Assembly: GCF_002557795.1 (NCBI RefSeq)
Contig: NZ_CP023777.1
Span: forward strand, 930,001-994,000
Reading direction: 5' to 3'
DNA from: Chitinophaga caeni
GTDB lineage: Bacteria; Bacteroidota; Bacteroidia; Chitinophagales; Chitinophagaceae
Length of the DNA: 64,000 nt
Shown here: positions 25,049 through 35,692 of the stretch, in pieces
How the letters are laid out: each line of letters starts with the position of its first letter
Numbering within the stretch: the stretch's first letter is position 1
Position numbers and translations under genes: made by a program
Notes under the pieces: model-generated
Told to the model about the DNA's origin: nothing
Seen by the model: only the letters and a program-made list of their open reading frames with translations
The model's database searches: none

Positions 25049-28000
25049 TTACCTGATGATTGTAATTGTACCTCGTTTATTTACAATCGTTCCATCTTGC
25101 AATTGGGCCTTCAGCACGTAGTTGTAAACACCTACCGGTTGTTTCTTACCACTCATCGTTCCATCCCATCCTACAGTCTGATCTTTCGATTGGAATACTA
25201 ATTGACCCCATTGATTATAAATCCATATCTGCATATTGCTGATCGTTGTACCGTATACATACAAGATATCGTTAAGGCCATCGTTGTTCGGGGTGAATGC
25301 GTTCGGAACAAATACCAGGTTACCGGCAGGATTATCGGTATCGGTATCCGACATAAACCAACCACTGTTAGCACATTCACTCAAGCCGATTGCCATTACT
25401 TGTAAGCTTACGCTTTGAGCAGGCTGAAGACCGGATACAGTATATGTCAGGCTGTCTTTAGATCTGAATACTGATGTAACACCATTGTCGAAGGATACCC
25501 TGTAACCGATCGCCCCGGGTATGGCATCCCATTGGAATGTAACACTGCTCGCCGTCTTGCTTTGTACCGTAACTGTCGGTTGTGCTAATGTTTCCAATAC
25601 CGTTACCGTGGCTTGTTCCCTGCTGGTGCTTGTACAACCACTGTTTGCATAAGCTGCTTCAACATAGTAAGTAGTAGTTGCCGCCAATGCCGGGGTTATG
25701 AATGTGTTGCCTGTAAATACCGGTGTTGTGGCCGTGCTGCTAGTGTACCAGTTAAAGATCACCCCGGCATCAGTTGAAGTTGCCGTTAATGTATCAGGGC
25801 TGTTCGGGCAGATCGGATCAGCGTTACCTGTTACCATCGGTGTTCCCGGGCGCGGGCCAACAGTAGCTGTGGCCTCGGCTTTGCCTGTGCTAGCACAAGT
25901 GTTGCCAATTACCGCTTCAACATAGTACGTAATATTCGCAGTGAGGTTGCCCGTTGTAAAGCTTGCCCCGGTGAATACCAAGTTACCATTCATATCTGCA
26001 TCATACCAGCGGTAGGTTACATTTGGTTGAGGATTTTGTATTTCAAATGTTGCAGTACTATTCGAGCAGGTTGTAATTGCACCGTTAACTAGTACCGGCG
26101 TTGTCGGTGCATCCGCTACAGTTACTTTTACTGTTGCTCTTGAAGCGCTCGTACAAGTACCTCCTTTCAAGCTTGCCGCGACATAATATGTTGCATCTGT
26201 ACTCAATGCAGGAGTTTGATAAATACTACCGGTAAACACCAGGTTACCACCGGAAGGAGCATCATACCAATCATATTGCAATTCTGCCCGCGGAGATTTA
26301 ATTGTAAGGATAGCCATTGTATTCCTACAAATTACTACGTCTGCATTTTCCAATTCAGGCACATCTATTCCGTCATTTACGCTTACCGTAACTTTTGTCC
26401 TGTTGGCGCTCATACAATTATTGATATTGATTGCCTCGACATAGTAATCGGTAGATACGCTTAATACCGGGGTTGTAAAGTCTGCACCCGTAGCAACTAC
26501 ATTACCTCCTGTTGCTGCATCGTACCAACGGTAAGTTATACCGCTCAAAGGATTGGAAACATGCAACATGGCAGTAGAACCGCTACAGATAGCAACACTA
26601 TCAGCATCCACAACAACATCTGTTGGTACTGCCTTAACAGACACTACAACTGCAACTCTTCCGGAAGTATTTGTACAAGTACCATTATATGCTTCCACGA
26701 AGTAGGTTGTCGTATTCGTCAAAGACGGAGTCGTGTAAGCAGTATCTGTTGCCAACAAGCTTCCACCTATCATGGCATCATACCAGCGGTATTCTATTCC
26801 GTTTTGCCTGTTTTGAACCAATAAAGTTGTTGTATTACCGGCACAAATTTCGGTACCGTCAACTACGACTGGTGCAGTTGGCACCGCTTTCACCGTGATA
26901 TCGACTTGTGTCCTTGAACTACTTGAGCAGCCGCTAGCCGTGCTATCAGCAACGTAGAAGCTCCTATCCATTGTTAATATCGGCGTGATAAATTTAGAAC
27001 CGGTAAACAGTAAGTTACCACCCGTTGGTGCATCAAACCATTGATAAATATGGCCTGATTGTGGGCTTTTCACGTTCAAGGACAGGTTAGTTCCAGAGCA
27101 AACGGTGTAGCTCGTAGAGTCAACCGTTGGTGCAGGAGGTATCTCTCCTCCCTTCACTGTAGCCAAGGCCCTAGTTGAGCTTGCGCAGCTCGAACCATTC
27201 AAGGCTTCCACGAAGTATGTTACGCTATCGGAAGCAGGCACCGTTGTGAAGTTAATACCAGTGTGCAACAAGTTGCCATTCACCGCGGCATCATACCAAT
27301 TATAAGTAAGATTAGCTTGTGGATTCTGAATATTAAAGGTGACACTATTATTACCACAAGAAATTAACTGATCGTTCACCAATACGGGCACACCTGGAAT
27401 AGCATTCACGGTAGCAGTAGCTGCCACCCTTCCCGTTGCACTGGCACAATCACCTGTGCTAGCTTCAACATAATAAACCGCACTTGCATTTAATACAGGG
27501 GTAGTAAAAGTTGCCCCGGTAAATATCGCGGTTCCACCTGTTGAAGTATTGTACCACCTGTATGTTACCCCGGTTTCAGCAACAACATTGAAAGTTGCCG
27601 TACCTCCAGCACAAAGTGCCAGTGTAGGTGCTTGTAAAACCGGTGTTGGCGCAATACTTCCAACATTTACGGTTACTGCCGCTCTTGCGCCACTGTTGGT
27701 ACAAGTACCATTATATGTTTCAACATAATAAGTAGTGGTGCTACTTAATGCAGGTGTTATATAAATACTATCTGTTGCTAATAAGTTACCGTTTGTCGCG
27801 GCATCAAACCAGCGGATCTGGGTTGTGGAATTGCTTGCAACTGCTTTCAATACAACGGTATTCCCCGGACAAATAGTTGTATCACTAGTTACGATTACCG
27901 GGGGATCCGGAACAGGTAACACGTTCACAAATACCGCTTTCCTAATCGGATTCGGGCAGCTTGTAGATTCGCGCACACTTTCCGCATAGTAAATGGCAAA

Positions 28001-31000
28001 CGTGTCAAGTGCCGGGGTAGTAAAGGAAGTTGTATTGGTAGCAATTGGTGTTCCGCCTACTGCAGTCGTGTACCAGTTTACTTGTACCCCGGCTGGGGCT
28101 GTCGCATTAAAGGTAGCTGTACTACCTGCACATATAGTTACGTCATTCAACGCAATTTCAGGGGCAGGGACTACACGGTAAGCGTAGTAAACTCTCAAGT
28201 TATTAAATCCAGTAACTAATCCACCGCCGATTTTAACTTCAACTTCATCGAAGGCAGCAGCTGGTTTGAAAGTCACTTTAAACTTATTCGTACCACCGCC
28301 CAACAAATCGATCTTGATAGCAGCGTTATTCAACTGGATATTTTCGTTATTGCTTGCGCCTGCATTAATAGAGTTAATCGTAATAGCTCCTAGTATGCTG
28401 GCATTGATAACTGTATTCGGCACTTCCAGGATAATACTCACCGAGTCTCCCAGGTTACTTACGCTACCAAAGTTTAACCTTTGACCGTAAGAAGCTCCCA
28501 CGACACCTACAGGTATATTGATTTGCGCGAAGTTAGTCGTATCATTATCAACAGAATTATTTGGATCTGTAATTGCACAGAGAACGCATACACCATCCAC
28601 TACAGCTGTTTGAGCATTGGCAATATCACAACCCGGGTTAAAGTTTTTATCAACCGTTAATGCAATCGCCGTTCTACCGCTAGTACATCCTGAGGCAGAT
28701 ACCGCTTCTACATAATATACTACATCATCTGTCAGCTGCGGGGTTTGGAAAGTAGCCCCTACAAAATCTTCCGTTCCACCGGTAGCCGTCCTGTACCAAT
28801 GGTACGTCACATTGGATGTTGCCGAGGAAGCCGTTAATTCAGCGGAGCTACCGTATGGCACGATACCGTTTGCAGGATTTGAAACGATCGTAGGTGCAAC
28901 CGGCAATGGATTTACCATTACAGTTACTGCTGTTCTTGTTGCACTTTCACATTGACCATTTGACGTACCAACATAATATGTAGTATTGGCATTCAAGGCC
29001 GGGGTAGTAAATGTACTTCCAGTTGCCAAAGCCGTATCAGCAGTTTCACTGGCGTACCAGTAGATCGTTGCCGAAGCAGAAGTTGAATTGGCCACCATTG
29101 TAGCTGTGTTGCCTGCGCAAATTGTTGGCGCATCCGGCGTCACTACAGGCGGTTCCGGCCTTGTAGTTACCTCGACCTTCACGGCAGTTCTACTTGCACT
29201 TGCACAACCGGCAGCTAAATATGATTCAACATAATAAATAGCTGAACTATCGAGTACTGGCGTAATAAATACCGCGCTATCTGCTAAAGTCGTACCGCCA
29301 CTAGCCTGGTTATACCATCTAAACGAAGCGCCTGCCGGACCTGTTGCTTCTAACCTAGCCGTTGTTCCTCCACAGGTCAAAATCGTTGTGTCCGCAACTG
29401 TTGGAGCATTCGGTGCTGAGGTTACTATTACCTGTACAGGCACTCTCACTGGACTAATACAACCTGCACTGGATATAGCTTCCAAGTAATAAGTTGTATT
29501 TGTATTTAAGTTTGGTGTTGTAAAGTTGTCGGCACTTGCCAGCGGCGTGCCACCAGTTGCATTAGCATACCAACGGTAGCTTGTGTTTGGCTGCACATCT
29601 GCTGAAAGTATCGCCGTTGTTCCTTGACAAATGGTCACTGAATCGGCTGATGGCATCGCTGGACCAACGATCCTTGCGGCATAATTTACATTTACTGCAT
29701 TGAGCGCTTGTGCCAAGCCTGAATTCAACCTTACCTCGATCCTGTCGAATGCTTTAGTTGGAGCATAAGAAATCAGGGCTCCCGTATTATTAGCTAAAAG
29801 CTGTAATGAGATCACACTGCTATTGATCGACTGAAGGTCATTATTAGATGTAGTGCCATTATATGTTAATACCTGTACTCCACCTAATACGCTGACATCT
29901 GCCAAGCTTGAGGGGAATGTAAGGGAAAGATGAATGCTATCTCCTACGTTACTTACGCTTGGGAAGATTAATGTTTGTGAAGCATATGCATTTACCAATC
30001 CTAGGATAACATGTACCGTGGAACCTGTTACTGAACTCGAATCAATCGCTAAACCAGGATTTTCGATATAACATCCCACGCAAAGACCATTCGCTGTATT
30101 TGTTTGGGTTGTTGCCGCACCGCAAGGAACATCATTTGGCCCGGGGGCTTGAAGTACGGTGACCCTAACTGGTATCCTGCTCGCCGTTTTACAACCTATA
30201 TTATTTGTTGCTTCAACATAGTATACCGTGCTAACAGTCATTGCCGGGGTGGTAAAGTCCGCTCCTGTTGCCAATGCCGTACCACCTGTTGCTACATCAT
30301 ACCATTCGTAAGTATAAGTAGTATCCGGATTATTAACAGACAAATGAGCCGTTTCTCCCAAGTTCACAGTCACGTCATCTGAAGTGACCTCCACACCAGG
30401 TAGACCTACTGTAACAACGGCAGGAGTTCTTTCGGAACTCACACAACCGCTTGAAGTAACAGCTTCTACGTAGAAGATACTATCCACGGAAATGTTACCG
30501 GTAGTGAAGCTATTTCCAGTGGCCAATACACTTCCACCTACCGGTTTGTTATACCAACGATAGGTAGTATTTGCTTGCGGGGTAATACTTAAGGTAGCAG
30601 TTTGACCAGTACAAACAGCTACGGTATCGCTTTGTAACAGCGGCTTAGCGTATACCCTTGAAGCATAATCTACGTTTATTGCGCTCAAAGCTTGCGCTAC
30701 ACCTGAATTCATCTTGATCTCAACCCTATCAAACGTAGCGCCCGGTGCAAACTTCAAGATTGCAGATTCGCTGTTGTTTAATAATTGAAGATTAATCAAT
30801 GAAGAATTTAAATCCGCATAATCATTATTAAATGTCGCACCATTATAAGTGCCTACTTGAATATTAGCTAATAAACCTACATCTGCAATACTTGACGGGA
30901 AGGTCAATCCAATCACAACGCTGTCACCAACATTACTTGGACTTGGATAAATCAACGTTTGGGATACGGAACCACCCACTAAACCGAGAATAACATGTAT

Positions 31001-34000
31001 TGTAGAACCGGTTGACTTACTTGAATCGATTGCCAATCCTGGGTTCTCCACGTAACAACCCACACAAATACCATTAGCGGCATTCGTTTGGCTATTAGCT
31101 GCGCCGCAATCGGCATCAGGAGAACCGGGGTCTTGGCGAACATATACTGTTACAGGTATTCTCATATTTGATTTACAACCATTCGCATTGGTAGCTTCAA
31201 CATAATAAACTGTTGTTACGTTTATTGCCGGGGTAACGAAAGTAGCTCCAGTATGAACGGATGTTCCCCCCGTTTCTTCATCGAACCAATCGTAAGTGAA
31301 GTTGGCATCCGGGTTATCTACACTTAAAGTAGCAGATTGACCGCGGTCAACAGTTACTTCATTAGCCGTTACACTTACATTAGACAATCCCACCATGATC
31401 GATACGGGAACCCTAACAGGGCTAATACAGCCTGTCGATGACACAGCTTCCACATAGAAAGTTGTATCATTCATCACGGGACCGTATTTGAAAGATTGCC
31501 CGTTATATAGAGACGAACCGCCAGTTGCTGTAGCGTACCACCTGAATGTAGTGTTCAGGCGGGCCGTAGCTTCCAGTGTGGCAGTATCGCCCACACAAAC
31601 ATTTACAGAATTAGATACAGGTACTGCCGGTGCAATTATCCGTGTTGCATAATCGACATTAACCGCACTAATGGCTTGTGCCAAACCTGCGTTCATTTGA
31701 ATTTGTACTTTATCAAATGCTGCCGTTGGCGCATACTTAATAATAGCTTGCTGATTATTATTCAACAATGTCAAGGAAATTAAACCTCCTCCATTGATTG
31801 CTTGCAAGTCATTATTGCTAGTGCCGCCATTAGCAGTACCAATTTGTACATTCGCTAACAAACCGAGATCTGCTAAGCTGGAAGGGAAGGTTAAACCTAC
31901 CACCAGGGTATCCCCGATATTGCTTGCCGTTGGGAATTCCAATGTTTGAGATACACTTCCGCTTAATAATCCCAAGATGAGATGAATGGTAGATCCGGTC
32001 GTGGTACTGGAATCAACTGCGAAACCAGGGTTTTCCACGTAACAGCCTACACAAAGACCGTCGGCAGCATTAGTTTGAGAAGTTGCACTTCCACATGGCA
32101 CATCTGCTGCACCCGGAGTTTGGGTTACATTTACTGTTACGGGAACCCTTGTAGCCGATGCACAACCCGCCCCATTTGAAGCTTCTACGTAATACACCGT
32201 GGTTACAAACAAGTTCGGCGTTGTGAAATTTGGTCCGGTAGATAAGGCTGTACCACCTGTCGGCACATTATACCATTGATAAGTAAATGTTGGCTCAGGA
32301 GTGTTTACGCTCAAATCAGCGGTCTCACCAACTGGGATGCTAACTGAATTGGAGGTAACAGTTACGGACGGAAGGCCAGTTTGAACGTATACCGCTGTTC
32401 TCGTCGGGCTCGTACAACCGGATGCAGAAAGCGCTTCTACATAATAAGTTGTATTTGCCGTGATGGCCGGTGTTGTATAGGAGGCTCCCGTAAATAATGG
32501 GCTGCCGCCTGTTGCATCAGCAAACCAACGGAAAGTGGTATTAGGTCTTGAAATTGCATTCAAGGTCGCTGTTTGGCCGGGACAAACGGACACGGTGTCT
32601 TCTTGCACGGTTGGCACGGCTGTAATCACTCTCGCATAATCGAGATTTATAGCATTCAATGCCGTTAGCGCTCCAGAATTTAATCTAAGCTCTACAGCAT
32701 CAAATGTTGCCGTTGCCGCAAAAGTTACCAATGCCTTTTGGTTTCCAGCTAACAATTTCAAGGTAATCGGCGCTGCGTTAATGTCCTGGAGATCATTATT
32801 TGCAGTACCACCATTATATGTGACTACTTGTACTGTCGATAATAAACCTACATCCGCCAATGAAGAAGGTAATGTTAACCCGATCTGGATACTATCCCCA
32901 ACATTAGCTACACCGTCAAAGGTCAGTCTTTGTGCGGCATAAGCGTTTAACAAGCCTAGCACCACCCCGATGCGTGATCCGGTTTCTGTACTAGAGTCTA
33001 CAGATAAACCCGGATTTTGTACGGAGCATCCAATACACAAACCATTGCTCGTATTACTTTGAGAGATGGCCGCACCGCATGACAAGTCGATAGCGCCGGA
33101 ATTTACAGTAACGGTGGCAGCAGTTCTATTCAATGTCACGCAGCCGGTAGTATTATCAACTGCTTCAACGTAATATGTTGTGTTTGCTACCAATGGCGGC
33201 GTAGTAAAGCTGGCACCTGTATATATGCTAGTGCCGCCTGTAGGTGTCACAAACCAATTGTAAGTTACGTTGCCACTTGTTGAAGATGCGGTAAATGTTG
33301 CTGAACCACCCTGCACGACACTAGTTGTACTTGGCGTCACGGTTACATTAGCAGGAGCTTGGGTCACTACCGCTGCTGCGGTAGATCGCGCAGCACTGGT
33401 ACAACCGTTAGCGCTACTTTCCACGTAATAGGTTGCATTATTATTTAATACCGCTGTTGTGAATGTCGCACCTGAATCCAACGGCGTACCGCCAGTTGCT
33501 GTGGAATACCAACGGTATGTTAGATCTCCATCGGGAGCGGCAATAGCAAAAGTCGCGGTATTGCCGGCACAAAGGCTTACCGTATCAACGGCTAATGCCG
33601 GGGCAGTCGGTACCTGGTTCACATTTACAGTGATCGGTACCCGCGTACCATTCTCACAGCCGAAGCGACTAATACCCACGTAATATGTTTTGGTATTAGT
33701 TAATGCCGGGGTAGTAAAGCTTGTTGTATTTGTAGCTAAAGCCGTACCACCGGTTGGCACATCGTACCAATTAACGGAAGTATTTGCTGCGGCAGTGACG
33801 GATAAGTCAGCCGTATTGCCGGTACATATATTTACATCGCTTGCAAGAGGAACTGGGTATTGTACCGTGGCGGCTACGTAAAATACGTTCACCGTAGCTA
33901 AAGCAGAAACCAAACTACCTAAGCTGATCATTACCCCGTTGAAATCTTCATCAACAGGAATAGAGACGCGGTACCTACCAGTTCCGCCGATAATTCCGAG

Positions 34001-35692
34001 TAGTTTTAAACCAACTAAACTATTATTTAAGGATATCGGCCCAGAACCTAAGGCTGTTGCATTTAAATAAGGTCTTACAGAAATCGCGGATAATAGGTCC
34101 AAGTTTAACAGTTGACCCGGCGATTGTAATACTATCACGATACTATCGCCCGCTGCATATGTATTGGAAAAACCGATCAGGTGGTTAATTGATCCGGCCA
34201 CACCTACTGGAACAGACATCGTTGATGCTGTACTTGTATCTAGATCAACCACGTTAGCAGGGTTGGAAACATTACAAAGCAAACAGATGCCCGAAGTTGT
34301 TACCCCGTTATCTTGATTTGCAAAACTACATGGAACGTTGTTTTGCGCATTAATCGTTGCTGTTAAAGTTGTAAGTGGACTGGTACAACCGGTGCCGTTC
34401 ATGGCTTCTACATAATAATTCGTAGTACCGAAAAGGATCGGTGTTGTATAAGAAGCGCCGGTTGCAAGGGTATTTACTTTAGCGGGGGAGTCATACCAGG
34501 TATATGTTACACCCGGTTCCGGGCTAGGGATGCTGAAAGTTACCGATTGACCGCTATTGATCGTAACATTAGAATTATTAACTGAAGGCGCCGCGGGACT
34601 TGGATTCACAGCCACGGAAGCCTGCGCCCTGGTGGCGCTCACACAGCCCGTACTTAATGCGGCTTCAACATAATAGTCGGTAGCTGCATTTAAGTTTGGT
34701 GTCGTATACGTTAATCCCGATGCCAATAAATTACCTCCCGTAGGAGCATCATACCAATTATAGGTAACGCCGCTAACAGGATTTTGAACATTGAAAGTAG
34801 TTTGGTCGCCGGCACAAATAGTATGCGTTGTATTGGCCAGAGCAGGCACAGCAGGTAATGCCGTGGTAGTCACGGAAACAGCACTCCGCGTAGTATTAGT
34901 ACATACATCCAGCGCGGTTTGCGCGTAGTAGGTAGTAGTACCGCTCGCCGGCGTAACAGTTAACGTGGTGCCGTCTGCAACCGGGTTCGTAATGGGCGTA
35001 CCTCCCGTTGGAACAGTGTACCAACTGATAACCGCTTCAGGGGTTGCCGTAGTAGCCGTTAAGTCGATAGAGTTCCCTTCACATACATTCAGCGATGCCG
35101 GTGTAGTGATAGTCGGAGGTATAATATCAACTTCGTTATAATAGGCATAATACAAACGGAAGTCTGCCAAGGCTCCAAGTAAATTACTTGACAGGGTAAC
35201 TCGAACCCTATCAAATTTAGAAGTAGGCCTTAACACTATTTCACCTTGATTATCGCCGCTCAAGAGTCTTAACAAAGCGGCCTGCCCACTAACGGCATCA
35301 TTATTAGGAGTGGTACCGTTGAGTGTTTCAAAACTCACGCCTCCCAGTAAGTTTGCAGAAAGCAAAGCGCCCGAATTACCAATTCCAATTACCAGGGAAT
35401 CACAACTTTCGTTTGGATTTATAGTGGGAAAAATGAGTGTTTGCTGAACCGAAACACCCAGTAACCCAACGGTAACTGAAAATTGGGAATAATCATCCAG
35501 ATTAGCGTTATTAACCGGGTTAGCCGCATTGGTAACACCGCATAAAAGACACAATCCAGAAACACCATTCGTTTGACTCGTAGCATATACCCTTTGCGCG
35601 GAAAGCATACCGGGTATAATGGCCATCATGAAGATGGACAGGACAAGGATAAAAGCGCCGTAATGCTTTTTAGGAGTAACATTAAATGTCAT
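25049..35692 (-). CDS. giant SprB-like adhesin with 26 Ig-like and 7 cysteine modules, T9SS cargo
   Basis: A 3547-residue secreted protein. After the signal peptide (about 1-32) come seven copies of a module of about 155 residues (here called A), starting near residues 35, 455, 872, 1200, 1529, 1858 and 2355. Each has GLCxxC (GLCLLC, GLCVGC, GVCVLC) and a later FDxVxVxxxSG strand. Between them lie 26 Ig-like repeats of about 83 residues (WYDAPTGGxxLxTGxxxTTPxL, TYYVEA, GCxSxxR): A+3, A+3, A+2, A+2, A+2, A+4, A+10. A fibronectin-III-like domain precedes the gliding-type C-terminal domain (about 3460-3547; FVPNAFTPNNDGLND, GQLVFQSKDQTVGWDG), the T9SS signal. It should be displayed on the cell surface for adhesion or gliding. 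The PorP/SprF and OmpA genes follow. Confidence 0.93.
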   Translation of the reverse strand: MTFNVTPKKHYGAFILVLSIFMMAIIPGMLSAQRVYATSQTNGVSGLCLLCGVTNAANPVNNANLDDYSQFSVTVGLLGVSVQQTLIFPTINPNESCDSLVIGIGNSGALLSANLLGGVSFETLNGTTPNNDAVSGQAALLRLLSGDNQGEIVLRPTSKFDRVRVTLSSNLLGALADFRLYYAYYNEVDIIPPTITTPASLNVCEGNSIDLTATTATPEAVISWYTVPTGGTPITNPVADGTTLTVTPASGTTTYYAQTALDVCTNTTRSAVSVTTTALPAVPALANTTHTICAGDQTTFNVQNPVSGVTYNWYDAPTGGNLLASGLTYTTPNLNAATDYYVEAALSTGCVSATRAQASVAVNPSPAAPSVNNSNVTINSGQSVTFSIPSPEPGVTYTWYDSPAKVNTLATGASYTTPILFGTTNYYVEAMNGTGCTSPLTTLTATINAQNNVPCSFANQDNGVTTSGICLLCNVSNPANVVDLDTSTASTMSVPVGVAGSINHLIGFSNTYAAGDSIVIVLQSPGQLLNLDLLSAISVRPYLNATALGSGPISLNNSLVGLKLLGIIGGTGRYRVSIPVDEDFNGVMISLGSLVSALATVNVFYVAATVQYPVPLASDVNICTGNTADLSVTAAANTSVNWYDVPTGGTALATNTTSFTTPALTNTKTYYVGISRFGCENGTRVPITVNVNQVPTAPALAVDTVSLCAGNTATFAIAAPDGDLTYRWYSTATGGTPLDSGATFTTAVLNNNATYYVESSANGCTSAARSTAAAVVTQAPANVTVTPSTTSVVQGGSATFTASSTSGNVTYNWFVTPTGGTSIYTGASFTTPPLVANTTYYVEAVDNTTGCVTLNRTAATVTVNSGAIDLSCGAAISQSNTSNGLCIGCSVQNPGLSVDSSTETGSRIGVVLGLLNAYAAQRLTFDGVANVGDSIQIGLTLPSSLADVGLLSTVQVVTYNGGTANNDLQDINAAPITLKLLAGNQKALVTFAATATFDAVELRLNSGALTALNAINLDYARVITAVPTVQEDTVSVCPGQTATLNAISRPNTTFRWFADATGGSPLFTGASYTTPAITANTTYYVEALSASGCTSPTRTAVYVQTGLPSVTVTSNSVSIPVGETADLSVNTPEPTFTYQWYNVPTGGTALSTGPNFTTPNLFVTTVYYVEASNGAGCASATRVPVTVNVTQTPGAADVPCGSATSQTNAADGLCVGCYVENPGFAVDSSTTTGSTIHLILGLLSGSVSQTLEFPTASNIGDTLVVGLTFPSSLADLGLLANVQIGTANGGTSNNDLQAINGGGLISLTLLNNNQQAIIKYAPTAAFDKVQIQMNAGLAQAISAVNVDYATRIIAPAVPVSNSVNVCVGDTATLEATARLNTTFRWYATATGGSSLYNGQSFKYGPVMNDTTFYVEAVSSTGCISPVRVPVSIMVGLSNVSVTANEVTVDRGQSATLSVDNPDANFTYDWFDEETGGTSVHTGATFVTPAINVTTVYYVEATNANGCKSNMRIPVTVYVRQDPGSPDADCGAANSQTNAANGICVGCYVENPGLAIDSSKSTGSTIHVILGLVGGSVSQTLIYPSPSNVGDSVVIGLTFPSSIADVGLLANIQVGTYNGATFNNDYADLNSSLINLQLLNNSESAILKFAPGATFDRVEIKMNSGVAQALSAINVDYASRVYAKPLLQSDTVAVCTGQTATLSITPQANTTYRWYNKPVGGSVLATGNSFTTGNISVDSIFYVEAVTSSGCVSSERTPAVVTVGLPGVEVTSDDVTVNLGETAHLSVNNPDTTYTYEWYDVATGGTALATGADFTTPAMTVSTVYYVEATNNIGCKTASRIPVRVTVLQAPGPNDVPCGAATTQTNTANGLCVGCYIENPGLAIDSSSVTGSTVHVILGLVNAYASQTLIFPSVSNVGDSIHLSLTFPSSLADVSVLGGVQVLTYNGTTSNNDLQSINSSVISLQLLANNTGALISYAPTKAFDRIEVRLNSGLAQALNAVNVNYAARIVGPAMPSADSVTICQGTTAILSADVQPNTSYRWYANATGGTPLASADNFTTPNLNTNTTYYLEAISSAGCISPVRVPVQVIVTSAPNAPTVADTTILTCGGTTARLEATGPAGASFRWYNQASGGTTLADSAVFITPVLDSSAIYYVESYLAAGCASASRTAVKVEVTTRPEPPVVTPDAPTICAGNTATMVANSTSASATIYWYASETADTALATGSTFTTPALNANTTYYVGTSNGQCESATRTAVTVMVNPLPVAPTIVSNPANGIVPYGSSAELTASSATSNVTYHWYRTATGGTEDFVGATFQTPQLTDDVVYYVEAVSASGCTSGRTAIALTVDKNFNPGCDIANAQTAVVDGVCVLCAITDPNNSVDNDTTNFAQINIPVGVVGASYGQRLNFGSVSNLGDSVSIILEVPNTVINASILGAITINSINAGASNNENIQLNNAAIKIDLLGGGTNKFKVTFKPAAAFDEVEVKIGGGLVTGFNNLRVYYAYRVVPAPEIALNDVTICAGSTATFNATAPAGVQVNWYTTAVGGTPIATNTTSFTTPALDTFAIYYAESVRESTSCPNPIRKAVFVNVLPVPDPPVIVTSDTTICPGNTVVLKAVASNSTTQIRWFDAATNGNLLATDSIYITPALSSTTTYYVETYNGTCTNSGARAAVTVNVGSIAPTPVLQAPTLALCAGGTATFNVVAETGVTYRWYNTSTGGTAIFTGATFTTPVLNASAVYYVEASTGDCASATGRVAATATVNAIPGVPVLVNDQLISCGNNSVTFNIQNPQANLTYNWYDAAVNGNLLHTGINFTTVPASDSVTYFVEALNGSSCASSTRALATVKGGEIPPAPTVDSTSYTVCSGTNLSLNVKSPQSGHIYQWFDAPTGGNLLFTGSKFITPILTMDRSFYVADSTASGCSSSSRTQVDITVKAVPTAPVVVDGTEICAGNTTTLLVQNRQNGIEYRWYDAMIGGSLLATDTAYTTPSLTNTTTYFVEAYNGTCTNTSGRVAVVVSVKAVPTDVVVDADSVAICSGSTAMLHVSNPLSGITYRWYDAATGGNVVATGADFTTPVLSVSTDYYVEAININNCMSANRTKVTVSVNDGIDVPELENADVVICRNTMAILTIKSPRAELQYDWYDAPSGGNLVFTGSIYQTPALSTDATYYVAASLKGGTCTSASRATVKVTVADAPTTPVLVNGAITTCSNSTATFEIQNPQPNVTYRWYDADMNGNLVFTGASFTTGNLTANITYYVEAVIGNTCASTGKAEATATVGPRPGTPMVTGNADPICPNSPDTLTATSTDAGVIFNWYTSSTATTPVFTGNTFITPALAATTTYYVEAAYANSGCTSTSREQATVTVLETLAQPTVTVQSKTASSVTFQWDAIPGAIGYRVSFDNGVTSVFRSKDSLTYTVSGLQPAQSVSLQVMAIGLSECANSGWFMSDTDTDNPAGNLVFVPNAFTPNNDGLNDILYVYGTTISNMQIWIYNQWGQLVFQSKDQTVGWDGTMSGKKQPVGVYNYVLKAQLQDGTIVNKRGTITIIR
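30122..33079 (-). repeat. three tandem ~985-bp superrepeats within the adhesin gene
   Basis: The A-module start cysteines (CGxAxSQ) recur at 33079, 32095, 31108 and about 30121, a spacing of 984-987 bases. Each unit holds one A module and two Ig-like repeats. Protein similarity between units is far higher than to the flanking modules at 35545 and 28630, so they look like recent in-frame duplications. Confidence 0.8.

Noticed and set aside
27993..33881. Plus-strand ORFs of 60-92 codons inside the giant adhesin gene
   Set aside because: They are frame shadows of the repetitive minus-strand gene; their sequences repeat with the same period as the Ig-like units and lack start signals.
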